Assembly: GCF_017874615.1 (NCBI RefSeq) | Contig: NZ_JAGIKV010000017.1 | Span: 1 to 64,000, forward strand | DNA: 64,000 bases | From: Paenibacillus xylanexedens | Lineage (GTDB): Bacteria > Bacillota > Bacilli > Paenibacillales > Paenibacillaceae | Direction: 5' to 3' | Shown: piece after piece, positions 1 through 8,804 of the stretch | Layout of the letters: the number at the start of each line of letters is the position of its first letter | Position numbering within the stretch: position 1 is the first letter of the stretch | Notes under the pieces: model-generated | Seen by the model: the letters and a program-made list of their open reading frames with translations, nothing else | Told to the model about the DNA's origin: nothing | Database searches by the model: none | Translations under genes and position numbers: made by a program

Positions 1-95
1 CTGCTTCTGCTTCTGCTTCTGCTTCTGCTTCTGCTTCTGCTTCTGCTTCTGCTTCTGCTTCTGCTTCTGCTTCTGCTTCTGCTTCTGCTTCTGCT
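1..95. repeat. CTGCTT hexanucleotide tandem repeat
   Basis: Nearly sixteen perfect units of CTGCTT run from the first base to about 95 and probably continue beyond the left edge. Because the unit is six bases, copy-number change would add or remove dipeptides without shifting a frame. Read on the minus strand in one frame it encodes alternating Ala-Glu. Confidence 0.95.
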
Positions 96-124
96 GGCAA
101 TTGTGCCTCACACTCTATTTCCAC
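1..124 (-). CDS. Possible start of a protein with Ala-Glu repeats (partial)
   Basis: On the minus strand a GTG at 124 opens a frame that runs without a stop to the left edge. It begins V-E-I-E-C-E-A-Q-L-P and then becomes a pure (Ala-Glu)n tract encoded by the hexamer repeat. An AAGGG lies four bases upstream of the GTG, which is a short but possible ribosome-site spacing, and an in-frame TGA directly precedes the GTG. The strand matches the downstream glycan genes. The plus strand also carries an open Ala-Ser frame across the repeat, so coding is not proven. No family can be recognised. Confidence 0.25.
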   Translation of the reverse strand, partial: MEIECEAQLPAEAEAEAEAEAEAEAEAEAEAEAEAEAEAEA

Positions 125-273
125 TCAACCCTTATTTTCACTGATCCGCACTATCGCATCCTACCAGCAACGAATTAGTTTTTATTGTTATTTCACTTCT
201 ACTTCAATCTATTTCCCCTATTTCCTAATCCCGCTTCAAACCCTTCTGTCCTCATCTGTCCCAGTTCGTCTCC

Positions 274-1404
274 CTACTTACGCGGTGACACTTCACCACG
301 TTCTTCCCGCTCCTTCATCTCCTTGCGTACCACAACTTCGAGCTTCTGGCGATTGGCAAGCAACCCGGGATCGTTGGGCAAATAATCACGGGCTTTGGTG
401 TTATGCATGAGTGCCTGCTCCCAGTTGCCCAGATGGGCATAACAAAGGGATAAACGGGCATGTGGCAGCCATGTACGGCAAGCCATAGGCACCGGGCGCA
501 GACCCGGATCGCGGCTGCTCACGTCCACCGCCTGCATATACCAGTAGATCGCCGAGACGGGTTCCTGCCGTTCATGAAAACAGGCCGCAATGGCACAGCA
601 GAAATCGGCATGTGGCAGATCATACTGGAACGACTGCAGCAATGCTCCGAGCTTACGGCCCGGCTCACCCAGTCGTTCATAACATTCCGCTAACCGCGCG
701 CAGGCAATCAGGCGATCCTCGCGGTAACCGCTTGGCTGCTCCAGCAGCTTCGCGTACCCGCGTGCCGCCGCCGCATAACGCTGGCGGTCATAACATTCGC
801 CTGCATAATAAAACAGTAGGCGACCTTGGGCTACGCCCTCTTCGGCGATCCATTTGCGCAGAATGCGCACGTTTCGCGCCGAATGATGTCCCGCTTCGCG
901 GCGATGCGTGACGGCAATGTCTGCCGTAATAACCTCGCCCCGCGGGAAGCTGAGCTGCTCGTGCAGCCGGCCATGCCAGCGGCACCCGGCATCCCGCTTG
1001 ACCAGGCGAAGGCGTCGGTCCGTCACAAGTGGACTTCCCTCCGCTCCCTCGGCCAGCGTGTAGTTCAAGATCACAGCTTCCGTCTTCCCCCCGGACGGAA
1101 ACTGCTGCTTCAACACCTCCAGCTTCGCCCGTTCCGCGGGCAGCAGCACATCATCCGCATCCAGCCACAGGATATACTCCTGCGTGGCCTTGGCGAATGA
1201 CTCATTCCGCGCTGCGGCAAAGTCTTCCTTCCATTCATATGTGTAGACATGGTTGGTATACTGCGCAGCGATGTCCATCGTGCGATCCGATGAACCGGTA
1301 TCCACAATGACGATCTCGTCCGCGATGCCGGCAACCGAGTCCAGACAGCGCGCCAGCGTGCGTTCCTCGTTCTTCACAATCATGCACAGACTGATGGTGA
1401 TCAC
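274..1404 (-). CDS. Family 2 glycosyltransferase with helical C-terminal region
   Basis: Predicted cytoplasmic GT-A fold glycosyltransferase that moves a sugar from a nucleotide donor to an unknown acceptor. The N-terminus (residues 1-100) has the GT2 pattern: a beta strand and CMIVKNE, VDTGSSD at 34-40, and the metal-binding LDADD at 81-85. Residues from about 170 to 350 are helical, Tyr/Ala/Leu-rich and TPR-like, as in SunS-type protein glycosyltransferases. The start is GTG at 1404, with GGAAGGGG eight bases upstream. It lies at the distal end of a minus-strand glycan cluster, separated from the next gene by a 440-bp gap holding a palindromic element. The acceptor is not known. Confidence 0.85.
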   Translation of the reverse strand: MITISLCMIVKNEERTLARCLDSVAGIADEIVIVDTGSSDRTMDIAAQYTNHVYTYEWKEDFAAARNESFAKATQEYILWLDADDVLLPAERAKLEVLKQQFPSGGKTEAVILNYTLAEGAEGSPLVTDRRLRLVKRDAGCRWHGRLHEQLSFPRGEVITADIAVTHRREAGHHSARNVRILRKWIAEEGVAQGRLLFYYAGECYDRQRYAAAARGYAKLLEQPSGYREDRLIACARLAECYERLGEPGRKLGALLQSFQYDLPHADFCCAIAACFHERQEPVSAIYWYMQAVDVSSRDPGLRPVPMACRTWLPHARLSLCYAHLGNWEQALMHNTKARDYLPNDPGLLANRQKLEVVVRKEMKEREERGEVSPRK

Positions 1405-1616
1405 GTTTTGAGCCCCTTCCTGTCGTACGCGTATTGCGAAATGTCATAACGGGTTTGTTCTTTCATTGACCAGGTACTGGTACTAAGCCACTCCAATTTT
1501 CTCTTCAAACTTACGATTAACTTGTAAACCAAGAATCAGCGCTACCAGGCTGCTTTCACACTCATTCTCCCAAATCTCAAAGTTCAATAAAGAATTCATT
1601 TCATTTTCACTGTGGC

Positions 1617-1809
1617 TAACGAACTGAGGTGACGCTATTTGGTGTATTTCAGCCACTTGGAAAATGTAACGAATCTGAGACCCGCTATTCTCGCGTTATA
1701 GGCATCTTTTCGTCGTTTATCGCAGCTTTTAGATTAAATAGCGTCGCTGAGATTCGTTACATTTCTCATCTCTCCAAAATCATCTAAATAAGGCGTCTGC
1801 GATTCGTTA
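1617..1809. repeat. 193-bp imperfect palindrome with four TAACGAA motifs (family 2, copy 1)
   Basis: Motifs start on the plus strand at 1617 and 1667, and on the minus strand at 1759 and 1809, giving 50-92-50 spacing symmetric about 1713. Each motif resembles TAACGAAYCTSAGACRC followed by a TATT. The inner pair shares ATGTAACGAATCT and GCTATT, so the arms could form a long hairpin. A second copy with the same geometry lies at 38782-38975. The rest of the 1405-1847 gap shows no open frame or clear promoter. Confidence 0.85.
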
Positions 1810-1847
1810 GAATCCCCCTGCCCTTTTCCCCGTCCCCACCTTCACTG

Positions 1848-2594
1848 CTACCCTTCCCCGCTCTCCTGACGGCGAAGCCGTTTCACCTGCTCCACGGCAC
1901 TGTCCAGTGCCTTCTTGCGCTGTTTCATTACGCGGAGATGATTTTGTTCCACCTCGGCAAAATGGACATGATCCAGCTCCATCCACTCCAGCAGTTGATC
2001 CAAAGCCGGCGACATATGCAGTTGTGTACTCGGCCGTTTGCGGGCCACGCAACATAGATATTTATGATGAACTTCGAGTTTCAAGACTTCGAAATACGGC
2101 ATTAGGCACATCGCCAGGCTTCCCGCATAGAACGTTTGCTTGTGATCATAAAACGGGTGATACCCATACGGCACGGTTACAACCAGCGTCCCATTTTCTT
2201 GCAACAGCCGATAAATCTGGATCAACAACTTCTCAGGATGAGCAAAATGCTCCAGCACTTCTCCAAGCAGCACAGTATCAAAGATAGTCCTTACTTTCCA
2301 TTGCGTAATATCCAGCATCCGAAAATCCACATTGTTTCGAACCGGCCGGGATTCTTTCGCAAGCTCGCCTTGGGCATACCGGATACTCTCTTCCTCCAGA
2401 TCAATGCCAGTGACACGAAATCCTTCACGTGCCAGCAGAATGGACGTAATGCCCTGACTGCACCCAACATCCAGGATGCGTTTGCCTGTCGCCTCACGGC
2501 ACATCCAGTGGATACGCGTTCTCGTCGCTTCATGAGAATCTTCCGAATTAATCTCGCCGTAATAGCGTTCACTCACTCGATCATGATTCGCCAT
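1848..2594 (-). CDS. Class I SAM-dependent methyltransferase
   Basis: A 248-residue Rossmann-fold methyltransferase. Motif I is LDVGCSQG at 41-48, the acidic end of strand 2 is VTGIDLEEE at about 61-69, and motif IV is in LGEVLEHF. This arrangement is usual for UbiE/COQ5-like or sugar/lipid O-methyltransferases. The C-terminus is basic and probably helical. The ATG at 2594 has GGGAGAAACCT in front and overlaps the end of the upstream dehydrogenase gene by 14 bases, so the two are translationally linked. Its place in the cluster suggests methylation of a glycan or glycolipid, but the substrate cannot be read from sequence. Confidence 0.85.
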   Translation of the reverse strand: MANHDRVSERYYGEINSEDSHEATRTRIHWMCREATGKRILDVGCSQGITSILLAREGFRVTGIDLEEESIRYAQGELAKESRPVRNNVDFRMLDITQWKVRTIFDTVLLGEVLEHFAHPEKLLIQIYRLLQENGTLVVTVPYGYHPFYDHKQTFYAGSLAMCLMPYFEVLKLEVHHKYLCCVARKRPSTQLHMSPALDQLLEWMELDHVHFAEVEQNHLRVMKQRKKALDSAVEQVKRLRRQESGEG

Positions 2595-3984
2595 AGGTTT
2601 CTCCCGTTTTCACTCGGCGCATGGGCTGACCCAGTACCACAATATTTCCCCCGTGGCATCCGGCCGTTGCATTGCGTGTATCAAAAATCAGCTTTGCATG
2701 ATCCGCCATGTCCTGATAATTGAATCCCGAATGATCCGTGGTGATGATCACCAGATCAGCTCCTGTCCACAATTCCGGCACAGCAGGCCGAGACTGGAGC
2801 ATCGTACCGTCATCCTTACGGAAGACAGGCACCATTGGATCGGTGAAAACCACATCTGCGCCCGCTACGCTCAGCAGCCGAAAAACGTCCAGCGCTGGTG
2901 ATTCACGCAGGTCATCAATGTCTTTTTTGTAAGCCATACCCGCGAGTACAACACGAGCTCCCCGCACAGATACACCCTTCTGCTCCAGCAGCTCCGCGGC
3001 ACGCTTCACTACTCTCTCTGGCATTTGCCGATTGGTTGCATCCGCCAGCTGAATGAATTGCAGCTCCGATCCATGACGGTTTGCAGCCCAGGACAGATAG
3101 ATCGGATCGATTGGGATACAGTGTCCACCGATGCCGGGACCGGGATAGAATGGCATATAACCAAACGGCTTGGTTGCCGCCGCATTCAGTACTTCCCAGA
3201 TGTTTACCCCCATCTGTTCACAGGCCGGGGTCAGCTCATTCACAAGTGCAATGTTGACACTGCGAAATGTATTTTCGAACAGCTTTGCCGTCTCCGCTAC
3301 CGTTGTTGAACTAACCGGAACAACTTCGTTGAGGAACGAGCCGTAGAACTGTTTACCATAATTCAGACAGGCGGGTGTGGAGCCGCCAATAATCTTCGGG
3401 GTATTTTTCACACCATAATGCACACTGCCCGGATCTACCCGCTCTGGAGAATAACAAACGTAGAACTGTTCTCCAGCTCGCCAGCCGTTTGCCGCTTCAA
3501 TCGGTTGTTTTACGCGTTCCTCTGTTGTGCCCGGATAGGTCGTGCTTTCCAATATAACAAGACTGCCTTCCTGTAAATACGGAGTCATGCCATCCACCGC
3601 AGCCGAGATATACGAGATATCCGGTTGATGCTCGGCAGTCAGCGGAGTGGGCACACAGATCACAATGACATTAGAATGCGCAACTGCTGCATAATCAGTG
3701 CTTGACGTGAATAACCCAGCCTGCATAAGCGACTGCACAACATCATCTTCTATACCTATGACATACGAATTCCCGGCGTTCAGCTTGGCTACCTTGGAAG
3801 TATCGATGTCAATCCCGTGGACTTGATAACCTGCCTGTGCCATCTCTACGGCCATGGGTAAACCCACATAACCTAGACCAATGACAACAGCTTTCAGGGA
3901 GCGATCATTAATATGTTGTATTAGGCTACTTTGCTTTAACTCTTCATTTCCTTCGTGCTGCTCATGCTGATGATTCTCTTCCAT
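2581..3984 (-). CDS. UDP-sugar (UDP-HexNAc type) 6-dehydrogenase
   Basis: NAD-dependent oxidation of a UDP-hexose or UDP-N-acetylhexosamine to the uronic acid, cytoplasmic. The 467-residue protein has the NAD site VIGLGYVGLP at about 34-43, the central domain with ETAKLFENTFRSVNIALVNE, and the catalytic cysteine (about 289) in GGHCIPIDP. This matches the WecC/WbpA/Cap5O group better than UDP-glucose dehydrogenase, but the substrate is inferred. I chose ATG 3984 because GGAGGTGGAAGGA precedes it; a longer frame reaching 4056 would run through an intercistronic hairpin. A His/Glu-rich stretch follows the start. The preceding gene is the sugar 4,6-dehydratase. Confidence 0.88.
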   Translation of the reverse strand: MEENHQHEQHEGNEELKQSSLIQHINDRSLKAVVIGLGYVGLPMAVEMAQAGYQVHGIDIDTSKVAKLNAGNSYVIGIEDDVVQSLMQAGLFTSSTDYAAVAHSNVIVICVPTPLTAEHQPDISYISAAVDGMTPYLQEGSLVILESTTYPGTTEERVKQPIEAANGWRAGEQFYVCYSPERVDPGSVHYGVKNTPKIIGGSTPACLNYGKQFYGSFLNEVVPVSSTTVAETAKLFENTFRSVNIALVNELTPACEQMGVNIWEVLNAAATKPFGYMPFYPGPGIGGHCIPIDPIYLSWAANRHGSELQFIQLADATNRQMPERVVKRAAELLEQKGVSVRGARVVLAGMAYKKDIDDLRESPALDVFRLLSVAGADVVFTDPMVPVFRKDDGTMLQSRPAVPELWTGADLVIITTDHSGFNYQDMADHAKLIFDTRNATAGCHGGNIVVLGQPMRRVKTGETYGES

Positions 3985-4020
3985 TCCTTCCACCTCCAAA
4001 CGCTCCGCCTCCCTTCGGTG

Positions 4021-4059
4021 GGCGTGTCTGTAAACTCCGAACGAGTTTTGAGACACACC
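4021..4059 (-). other. Intercistronic hairpin between dehydratase and dehydrogenase genes
   Basis: Arms 4021-4037 and 4043-4059 pair over 17 positions with about 14 matches, counting a G-U pair, around a five-base loop. No T-tract follows in the minus direction, so it looks more like an mRNA processing or stability hairpin than a terminator. It begins directly after the dehydratase stop codon. Confidence 0.6.
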
Positions 4060-5049
4060 CTAATCGATATAGCCGCCTGCACGCAAAAACCGGGCAATCG
4101 CTGGTTTGTTCATCATGGCACTGTCCGAGCGATACTCGGAGAAGTTTACACGAAGCAGACTGCTGTACTGATCCGTCAGGCTCTTGTCCTTGTGCTCCGG
4201 CAGGATCACATAATACTGCGCATCGTATTGGTACGTGCGCGGCGCTTCAAAGGGCGAGATTAATACTTCATGCAATTTCTCGCCTGGACGTATTCCCGTC
4301 ACCTTATAATCGAAGGATGGACGACCTGCCTGCTCCAACATGACGGATGCAAGTTCCGTCATCTTGCAAGCTTTCATTTTCATCACAAAAGTCTCTCCGC
4401 CCACGGCCGCCTCAGCCGCCTTAAGCAGTAGATGTATGGCTTCGGTACGTGTCAGGAAAAAACGGGTCATGCCTTTGTCCGTAATGGTCGGGCTTTTGCC
4501 CTCATCGATCTGACGACGGAACAGGGGCACGACACTGCCGCTGGTTCCAAGCACATTGCCCCCACGGATACAGACAAACCGAGTACCTTCACTCAGCCAA
4601 TTGGCACGAATCATCATTTTTTCACCCAAAGCCTTTGTCATGCCATATACGTTAATCGGATCTACCGCCTTATCCGTGGACACATCGATGACTTTGGCAA
4701 CCTGCATGCGTATCGCAGCCCGAATAATATTCTGGGTACCGATCACATTGGTCTTGAACGCTTCATCAGGTTGGTCCTCGCAGACCGGAACGTGCTTCAG
4801 CGCAGCCAGATGGAAGAGCACATCCACACCTCTGCATGCATCTTCCACTGCCCGATAATCCCGGATATCCCCAATGATGAATCGCAGACGCGGATCATGG
4901 TTGAACTCTCGCTGCATCGCAATCTGGGCGTATTCATTACGTGACAGAAGGCGAATCTCAGCCGGGTCCTGCTCCAGCAGCACCTCAGTCAGCTTTTGAC
5001 CCCAGGAGCCCGTTCCTCCGGTGATCAGAATCGTTTGTCCTTGAATCAT
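4060..5049 (-). CDS. UDP-N-acetylglucosamine 4,6-dehydratase-like SDR (CapD/PseB group)
   Basis: Extended SDR protein of 329 residues that would convert UDP-GlcNAc to a 4-keto-6-deoxy sugar. The NAD site is GGTGSWGQ at 11-18, FHLAALKHVP follows at about 79-88, DKA is at 126-128, and the catalytic YGMTK is at 135-139. The length and the DKAVDPINVYG context match the soluble PseB/FlaA1 group that starts pseudaminic acid or deoxy-sugar routes, rather than the membrane CapD forms. The start has GGGAGGGATTC upstream. Together with the downstream dehydrogenase and methyltransferase it indicates synthesis of a modified sugar for a surface glycan or a glycosylated appendage. Confidence 0.88.
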   Translation of the reverse strand: MIQGQTILITGGTGSWGQKLTEVLLEQDPAEIRLLSRNEYAQIAMQREFNHDPRLRFIIGDIRDYRAVEDACRGVDVLFHLAALKHVPVCEDQPDEAFKTNVIGTQNIIRAAIRMQVAKVIDVSTDKAVDPINVYGMTKALGEKMMIRANWLSEGTRFVCIRGGNVLGTSGSVVPLFRRQIDEGKSPTITDKGMTRFFLTRTEAIHLLLKAAEAAVGGETFVMKMKACKMTELASVMLEQAGRPSFDYKVTGIRPGEKLHEVLISPFEAPRTYQYDAQYYVILPEHKDKSLTDQYSSLLRVNFSEYRSDSAMMNKPAIARFLRAGGYID

Positions 5050-5067
5050 GGATGAATCCCTCCCTGC

Positions 5068-5757
5068 TCAGATCATGAATTCGCGTAGTACCTGTGCCAT
5101 CTCATCCCGGCTTAGCCGGTCTTTGGGCGGTACTTTTTTGACTGAAGTATTATTGGAGTGCACGATATTAACGTAATTGCGCGGAGCCAGCAGCTCATGC
5201 GGCAGATCAATGACATTGCCATGCGTACCTCGGCCCGGCAGCTTCACCCGGTATCCTGTTGCGTATTCGGCTGTCTTATATAAGTAGACATAGAATTGCG
5301 GAGAACGGTGAAACGCTGGGGCCATCTCGTTATTCACACTGTCCCACAGATATCCGTTCTGGTTAATCAGTGCCATCGTCTGCGGCTGTGGTTGTACGTC
5401 ATATAGCTGCTGTACAAAGGTCCGGTGATACAGATCATCCGAATCCAGACGGGCAATATAGAGTTGCTCCGAACCATTGGCAAACGCCAAAATGGCACGC
5501 ACACTCTCGATATTGGTTCCAAAACGAATATTGGAAGGAAGCGGCTCCTGATCTGCCAGAATCTCCTGCATTAATTCCCCGGATTCCTTGGACAACTTCA
5601 CCACTGTGAGGAAATCCTGATTCGTCTGCGCCTTCAGGCAATGCAATGTGAACGTGCGGAAGATGCTCATCCGACGCTCCAGCCATTCCCGCGTTAATCG
5701 CTGCGGGTCCATCCCATAATTGTTAAAGTTAATCTCAATCACAACTTTCCTGGACAT
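5068..5757 (-). CDS. Putative rhamnosyltransferase-type glycosyltransferase
   Basis: A 229-residue protein resembling the putative rhamnosyl transferase family: an N-terminal VVIEINFN strand, a helical region with RMSIFRTFTLHCLKAQTNQDF, and a DSDD metal site at about 105-108 (YIARLDSDDLYH). The ATG at 5757 is preferred over upstream starts because GAGGAGG lies seven bases ahead. It sits 18 bases upstream of the dehydratase gene in the same direction and appears to be the first gene of the glycan operon. Donor and acceptor are inferred only from family resemblance. Confidence 0.7.
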   Translation of the reverse strand: MSRKVVIEINFNNYGMDPQRLTREWLERRMSIFRTFTLHCLKAQTNQDFLTVVKLSKESGELMQEILADQEPLPSNIRFGTNIESVRAILAFANGSEQLYIARLDSDDLYHRTFVQQLYDVQPQPQTMALINQNGYLWDSVNNEMAPAFHRSPQFYVYLYKTAEYATGYRVKLPGRGTHGNVIDLPHELLAPRNYVNIVHSNNTSVKKVPPKDRLSRDEMAQVLREFMI

Positions 5758-6069
5758 AACATTCCTCCTCATGAACGCTGCAAGTTCCGTTTGTCGGATA
5801 CAGACTGTTTTCATAGTTTTGATGCCGTCTTCCTACCAAGACCAACTTCTATCTATCTGATCGCTTACAAGCCACATCTCGCTTGTGAATCCAGCACTCT
5901 ATAACGTATGAAACGTTGATAGAAGCGGTACCGACAGATGTACTAACTTTCATATAAATAGATTGATATACAACCAAAGATGGCGCCCTTCGGGTCGAAC
6001 GTACATATCGTTACGGTAGTCGCAACATAGAATAGAACAGTTCAATTTTCAAAGGAGGCCACCCATCGA

Positions 6070-6780
6070 ATGAATTCGATCTATCTTGAAATGGAAGGTG
6101 TGCTTGATCAGCTCGAAGCGGCACTTCTGGAACACCGACCGCTGTCTCTTGTAAGAGTCGGTGATGGCGAGAATATCGTCATGTCTCAAGAAACCGTATG
6201 GCCCACGGAACAGGTCCTTCAGGAGCGTTGGGCCAAGAAAGCCAACTTAGGGCAAAAGGGACTTCGTCTGCCCAACCCGAAACTACGGGATGAAGTTGCC
6301 GCTTCCTTGCAACGTGCCGATATCGTCGGTATTCTTCCTCGTGGTGACAGCACCATTAATGCTCCGGATTATCTCAAAAGACCCCTGACCGACATGGTAT
6401 TTGCACACTTTGGCATCTCTCCTCCACTGACTTGTCACGCCTGTGTCAATCGGGAACTGGCGCAGAACCCGCGTTTCTGGCAGATGCTTGCAGACAAGCG
6501 TGTGCTACTCGTTACCCGTGAGATTGAGGCTCTGCATGTCATGCTTGAACGTGAGCCGTACAATCTGAACATTGTGACTGCCCTGCCCTTCGACAGCTAT
6601 GACCAAATGGATGAAACGCTACACTGGATTCAGAATAATCAAACTACCTTCGATGTCGCTCTCTTCTCCTGTGGCGTCAATGCGGTTATCCTTGCGGAGC
6701 GAACAGCTGCACTCGCAGGCAAAGTTGCCATCGACTTTGGCAAAGCCAACAACATCATTCTGAAAGGCCGTGCCAACTGA
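6070..6780 (+). CDS. GT-D fold glycosyltransferase-like protein
   Basis: A 236-residue soluble protein that I assign to the GT-D fold group seen in many Paenibacillus glycan clusters. The N-terminal RVGDGE at 29-34 is the typical acidic nucleotide-sugar motif, and FDVALFSCGVNAVILAERTA near the C-terminus is the conserved helix-strand pair. The start has a full AAAGGAGG. It is transcribed away from the minus-strand glycan genes across a 255-bp gap in which I see no clear element. The likely role is adding a sugar to the same glycan. The enzyme class is inferred from motifs, and the acceptor is unknown. Confidence 0.65.
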   Translation: MNSIYLEMEGVLDQLEAALLEHRPLSLVRVGDGENIVMSQETVWPTEQVLQERWAKKANLGQKGLRLPNPKLRDEVAASLQRADIVGILPRGDSTINAPDYLKRPLTDMVFAHFGISPPLTCHACVNRELAQNPRFWQMLADKRVLLVTREIEALHVMLEREPYNLNIVTALPFDSYDQMDETLHWIQNNQTTFDVALFSCGVNAVILAERTAALAGKVAIDFGKANNIILKGRAN

Positions 6781-6845
6781 TCTTGGACAGCTCCAAACTT
6801 TAGATTCGTGAGTTGTATTGAGATGTACAGATGCTTGTACGGCAA

Positions 6846-6874
6846 AAACCCCCGACTTCTTGAGCCGGGGGTTT
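6846..6874. terminator. Bidirectional rho-independent terminator
   Basis: A nine-base-pair stem (AAACCCCCG with CGGGGGTTT) with an 11-base loop, flanked by A and T runs, ends the GT-D gene. Confidence 0.85.
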
Positions 6875-6999
6875 CTTGCTGAGCGCTAGTCGAAACCTAT
6901 CGCTGCAATGTCTTGTATTTCTGGGATATGAAGCGAAATCTGCCGTCAACAGAAGCGATGATGAAGCACTCTGCTTATTCACATTTACGTCCTTCATAA

Positions 7000-7407
7000 C
7001 TAGCTGGTAGCTGCAATACCGTATAACATCTCCGGTCCGGTTCTTACTGCTGTGGACACGCCCGAGATGAACGAAGTATACACACTTTCCAATGCTGGTG
7101 GTGCAGACATATCCTGGGCAGTGAACGAATGAAATTCGGCACCGCCATTCTGTCCAATCGTACCTTCAGCACGGTAGATGACATAGAAAGGATCATATAG
7201 GAATCCCCGTACTAGCTCCACAACAAAGGTATCTCCCAGTTCTCCCGTAACACCTACTGTCCCGTTCAACGTAATAATAGGATTCGCCACACCCTGGGTC
7301 TGAAGACCAATTGCGCCGAATGCTTCCGGGGATGGACCTAGAGATAAACCAGGCTGTCCTACGGTTGCCGAGTTCATCGAAGTTCTCATATCGAGAAACA
7401 CGCCCAT
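7000..7407 (-). CDS. Small conserved-looking beta-rich protein of unknown function
   Basis: A 135-residue protein with no signal peptide, transmembrane segment or known catalytic motif. The middle region (PIITLNGTVGVTG, VVELVRGFLYDPFYVIYRAEG) reads as alternating beta strands, and the C-terminus ends VRTGPEMLYGIAATS. The composition is rich in Gly, Ser, Thr and Val, reminiscent of spore or exosporium surface proteins of bacilli, but that is a guess. The ATG at 7407 is chosen over an upstream start because GGAGGTGTTACTC precedes it. It is a single gene on the minus strand, divergent from the pseudouridine synthase gene. Confidence 0.65.
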   Translation of the reverse strand: MGVFLDMRTSMNSATVGQPGLSLGPSPEAFGAIGLQTQGVANPIITLNGTVGVTGELGDTFVVELVRGFLYDPFYVIYRAEGTIGQNGGAEFHSFTAQDMSAPPALESVYTSFISGVSTAVRTGPEMLYGIAATS

Positions 7408-7596
7408 GAGTAACACCTCCAATGCTATGGGATAACATATCCTATGAATCTCACAATTCATCGGATTGGATGTATAGCAGATTCCATGAACCTATTTTTA
7501 TTTGTCGACTGTTAGTGGTATATTGAACTGCATAACGAAATGAACGGATCGTATGCACACTAGCGGTACAGGCTGTTCAGAAGGAGATTACTATTC

Positions 7597-8745
7597 ATGA
7601 ATAAACGCAAACGTCCAACAGGCAAAACATCGGCATCGGCCAAGGGAAAAACATACGCAGGTTCATCTACAGCACGTTCCGGCAAGTCTAACTTCTCATC
7701 TGCAAAATCATCAGGAGCTTCCGCATCACGCAATACGGAGGAGAATAAAAAACCACTAGCTGCCAAATCCTCGGCCGCACCGAAGAAAGCTGGAGGCAAC
7801 AAACCCAAAAATGCCAGCGCATCCAAACGACCAGGCAATTCCTACTATCGCAAGCAGGAACCACCACGCCAGTACAAAGTAACTGAACCGGATGAACTGT
7901 TGAACTTCCTGTTGCAGCATTTGAAATCAGGACGGAACGCAGTGAAGTCCATTCTGGGTCGTGGACAGGTATCTGTGGATCAGAAGGTTGTAACTAAGTT
8001 TAATGAAGCGCTGACGCCAGGTCAGATTGTCTACATTCGAAAAGAAGGTGCAGTCGCTGCTCCATCCTTGACGGGTATTAACATTTTGCATGAAGACGAT
8101 GATATCATTGTGATCCGCAAGGAAGCCGGACTATTGTCCATTGCCGCTGACAAGACAGATGACCTGACGGCTTATCGTCAACTGACAGAGCATGTGCGCC
8201 GCACCAATCCGCTCAACCGGATCTTTGTTGTACATCGTCTGGATCGGGATACGTCAGGTGTGATGATGTTTGCCAAAAGTGAAGAGGTACAGCAGAAGCT
8301 GCAAAACAACTGGAAAGAAAATGTGCAGGACCGCGTCTATGTTGCCCTTGTTGAAGGTTCGGTAGCCAAAGAAGAAGGCACCATCTCTTCCTGGCTGAAG
8401 GAAACCAAAACGCTGAAAATGTACTCCAGCTCTCGTCCGAATGATGGACAACATGCCATTACACATTACAAACGTCTGAAGTCGAACCGCGAGTTCTCCC
8501 TGCTGGAAGTGCGTCTGGAGACAGGGCGTAAAAATCAGATTCGTGTGCATATGGAAGATCTCGGACATCCGATTGCCGGTGACAGGAAATATGGCGCACG
8601 CACAAGAGACCTTGGCCGTCTCGGACTTCATGCACGTATACTCTCGTTTATCCATCCCACGACGGATGAGTTAATGTCATTCGAAACGGATATTCCGAAG
8701 CCATTCCTGTATCCGTTCCGTGCAGAAACTCCACCTGCGAAATAA
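7597..8745 (+). CDS. RluA-family pseudouridine synthase with long basic N-terminal tail
   Basis: Isomerises uridine to pseudouridine in RNA, probably 23S rRNA. Residues 1-95 are a low-complexity Lys/Ser/Ala-rich tail not found in the minimal enzyme. An S4-like RNA-binding domain follows (about 95-150), then the catalytic domain with HRLDRDTSG at 213-221 (catalytic Asp about 216) and LETGRKNQIRVHM. The 382-residue length exceeds the usual 300 because of the tail, which may be disordered and bind RNA. RBS GAAGGAGA lies upstream of the ATG. A separate gene for the YpsA-like protein follows 59 bases later. The target uridine is unknown. Confidence 0.9.
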   Translation: MNKRKRPTGKTSASAKGKTYAGSSTARSGKSNFSSAKSSGASASRNTEENKKPLAAKSSAAPKKAGGNKPKNASASKRPGNSYYRKQEPPRQYKVTEPDELLNFLLQHLKSGRNAVKSILGRGQVSVDQKVVTKFNEALTPGQIVYIRKEGAVAAPSLTGINILHEDDDIIVIRKEAGLLSIAADKTDDLTAYRQLTEHVRRTNPLNRIFVVHRLDRDTSGVMMFAKSEEVQQKLQNNWKENVQDRVYVALVEGSVAKEEGTISSWLKETKTLKMYSSSRPNDGQHAITHYKRLKSNREFSLLEVRLETGRKNQIRVHMEDLGHPIAGDRKYGARTRDLGRLGLHARILSFIHPTTDELMSFETDIPKPFLYPFRAETPPAK

Positions 8746-8804
8746 CTGCATCGTTATATAGAATCGACTGATCGATTGATCATGCCTGAAAGGAGGAACG
8801 GACA

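Noticed and set aside
1..95. CRISPR-like array
   Set aside because: The units are contiguous hexamers without spacers.
1..373. Plus-strand open frame through the hexamer repeat (Ala-Ser repeat)
   Set aside because: It continues antisense into the glycosyltransferase gene and has no visible start. I kept the minus-strand Ala-Glu reading as a low-confidence alternative only.
2136..2723. Plus-strand open frame of 195 residues
   Set aside because: Antisense to the methyltransferase and dehydrogenase genes, with no ribosome site.
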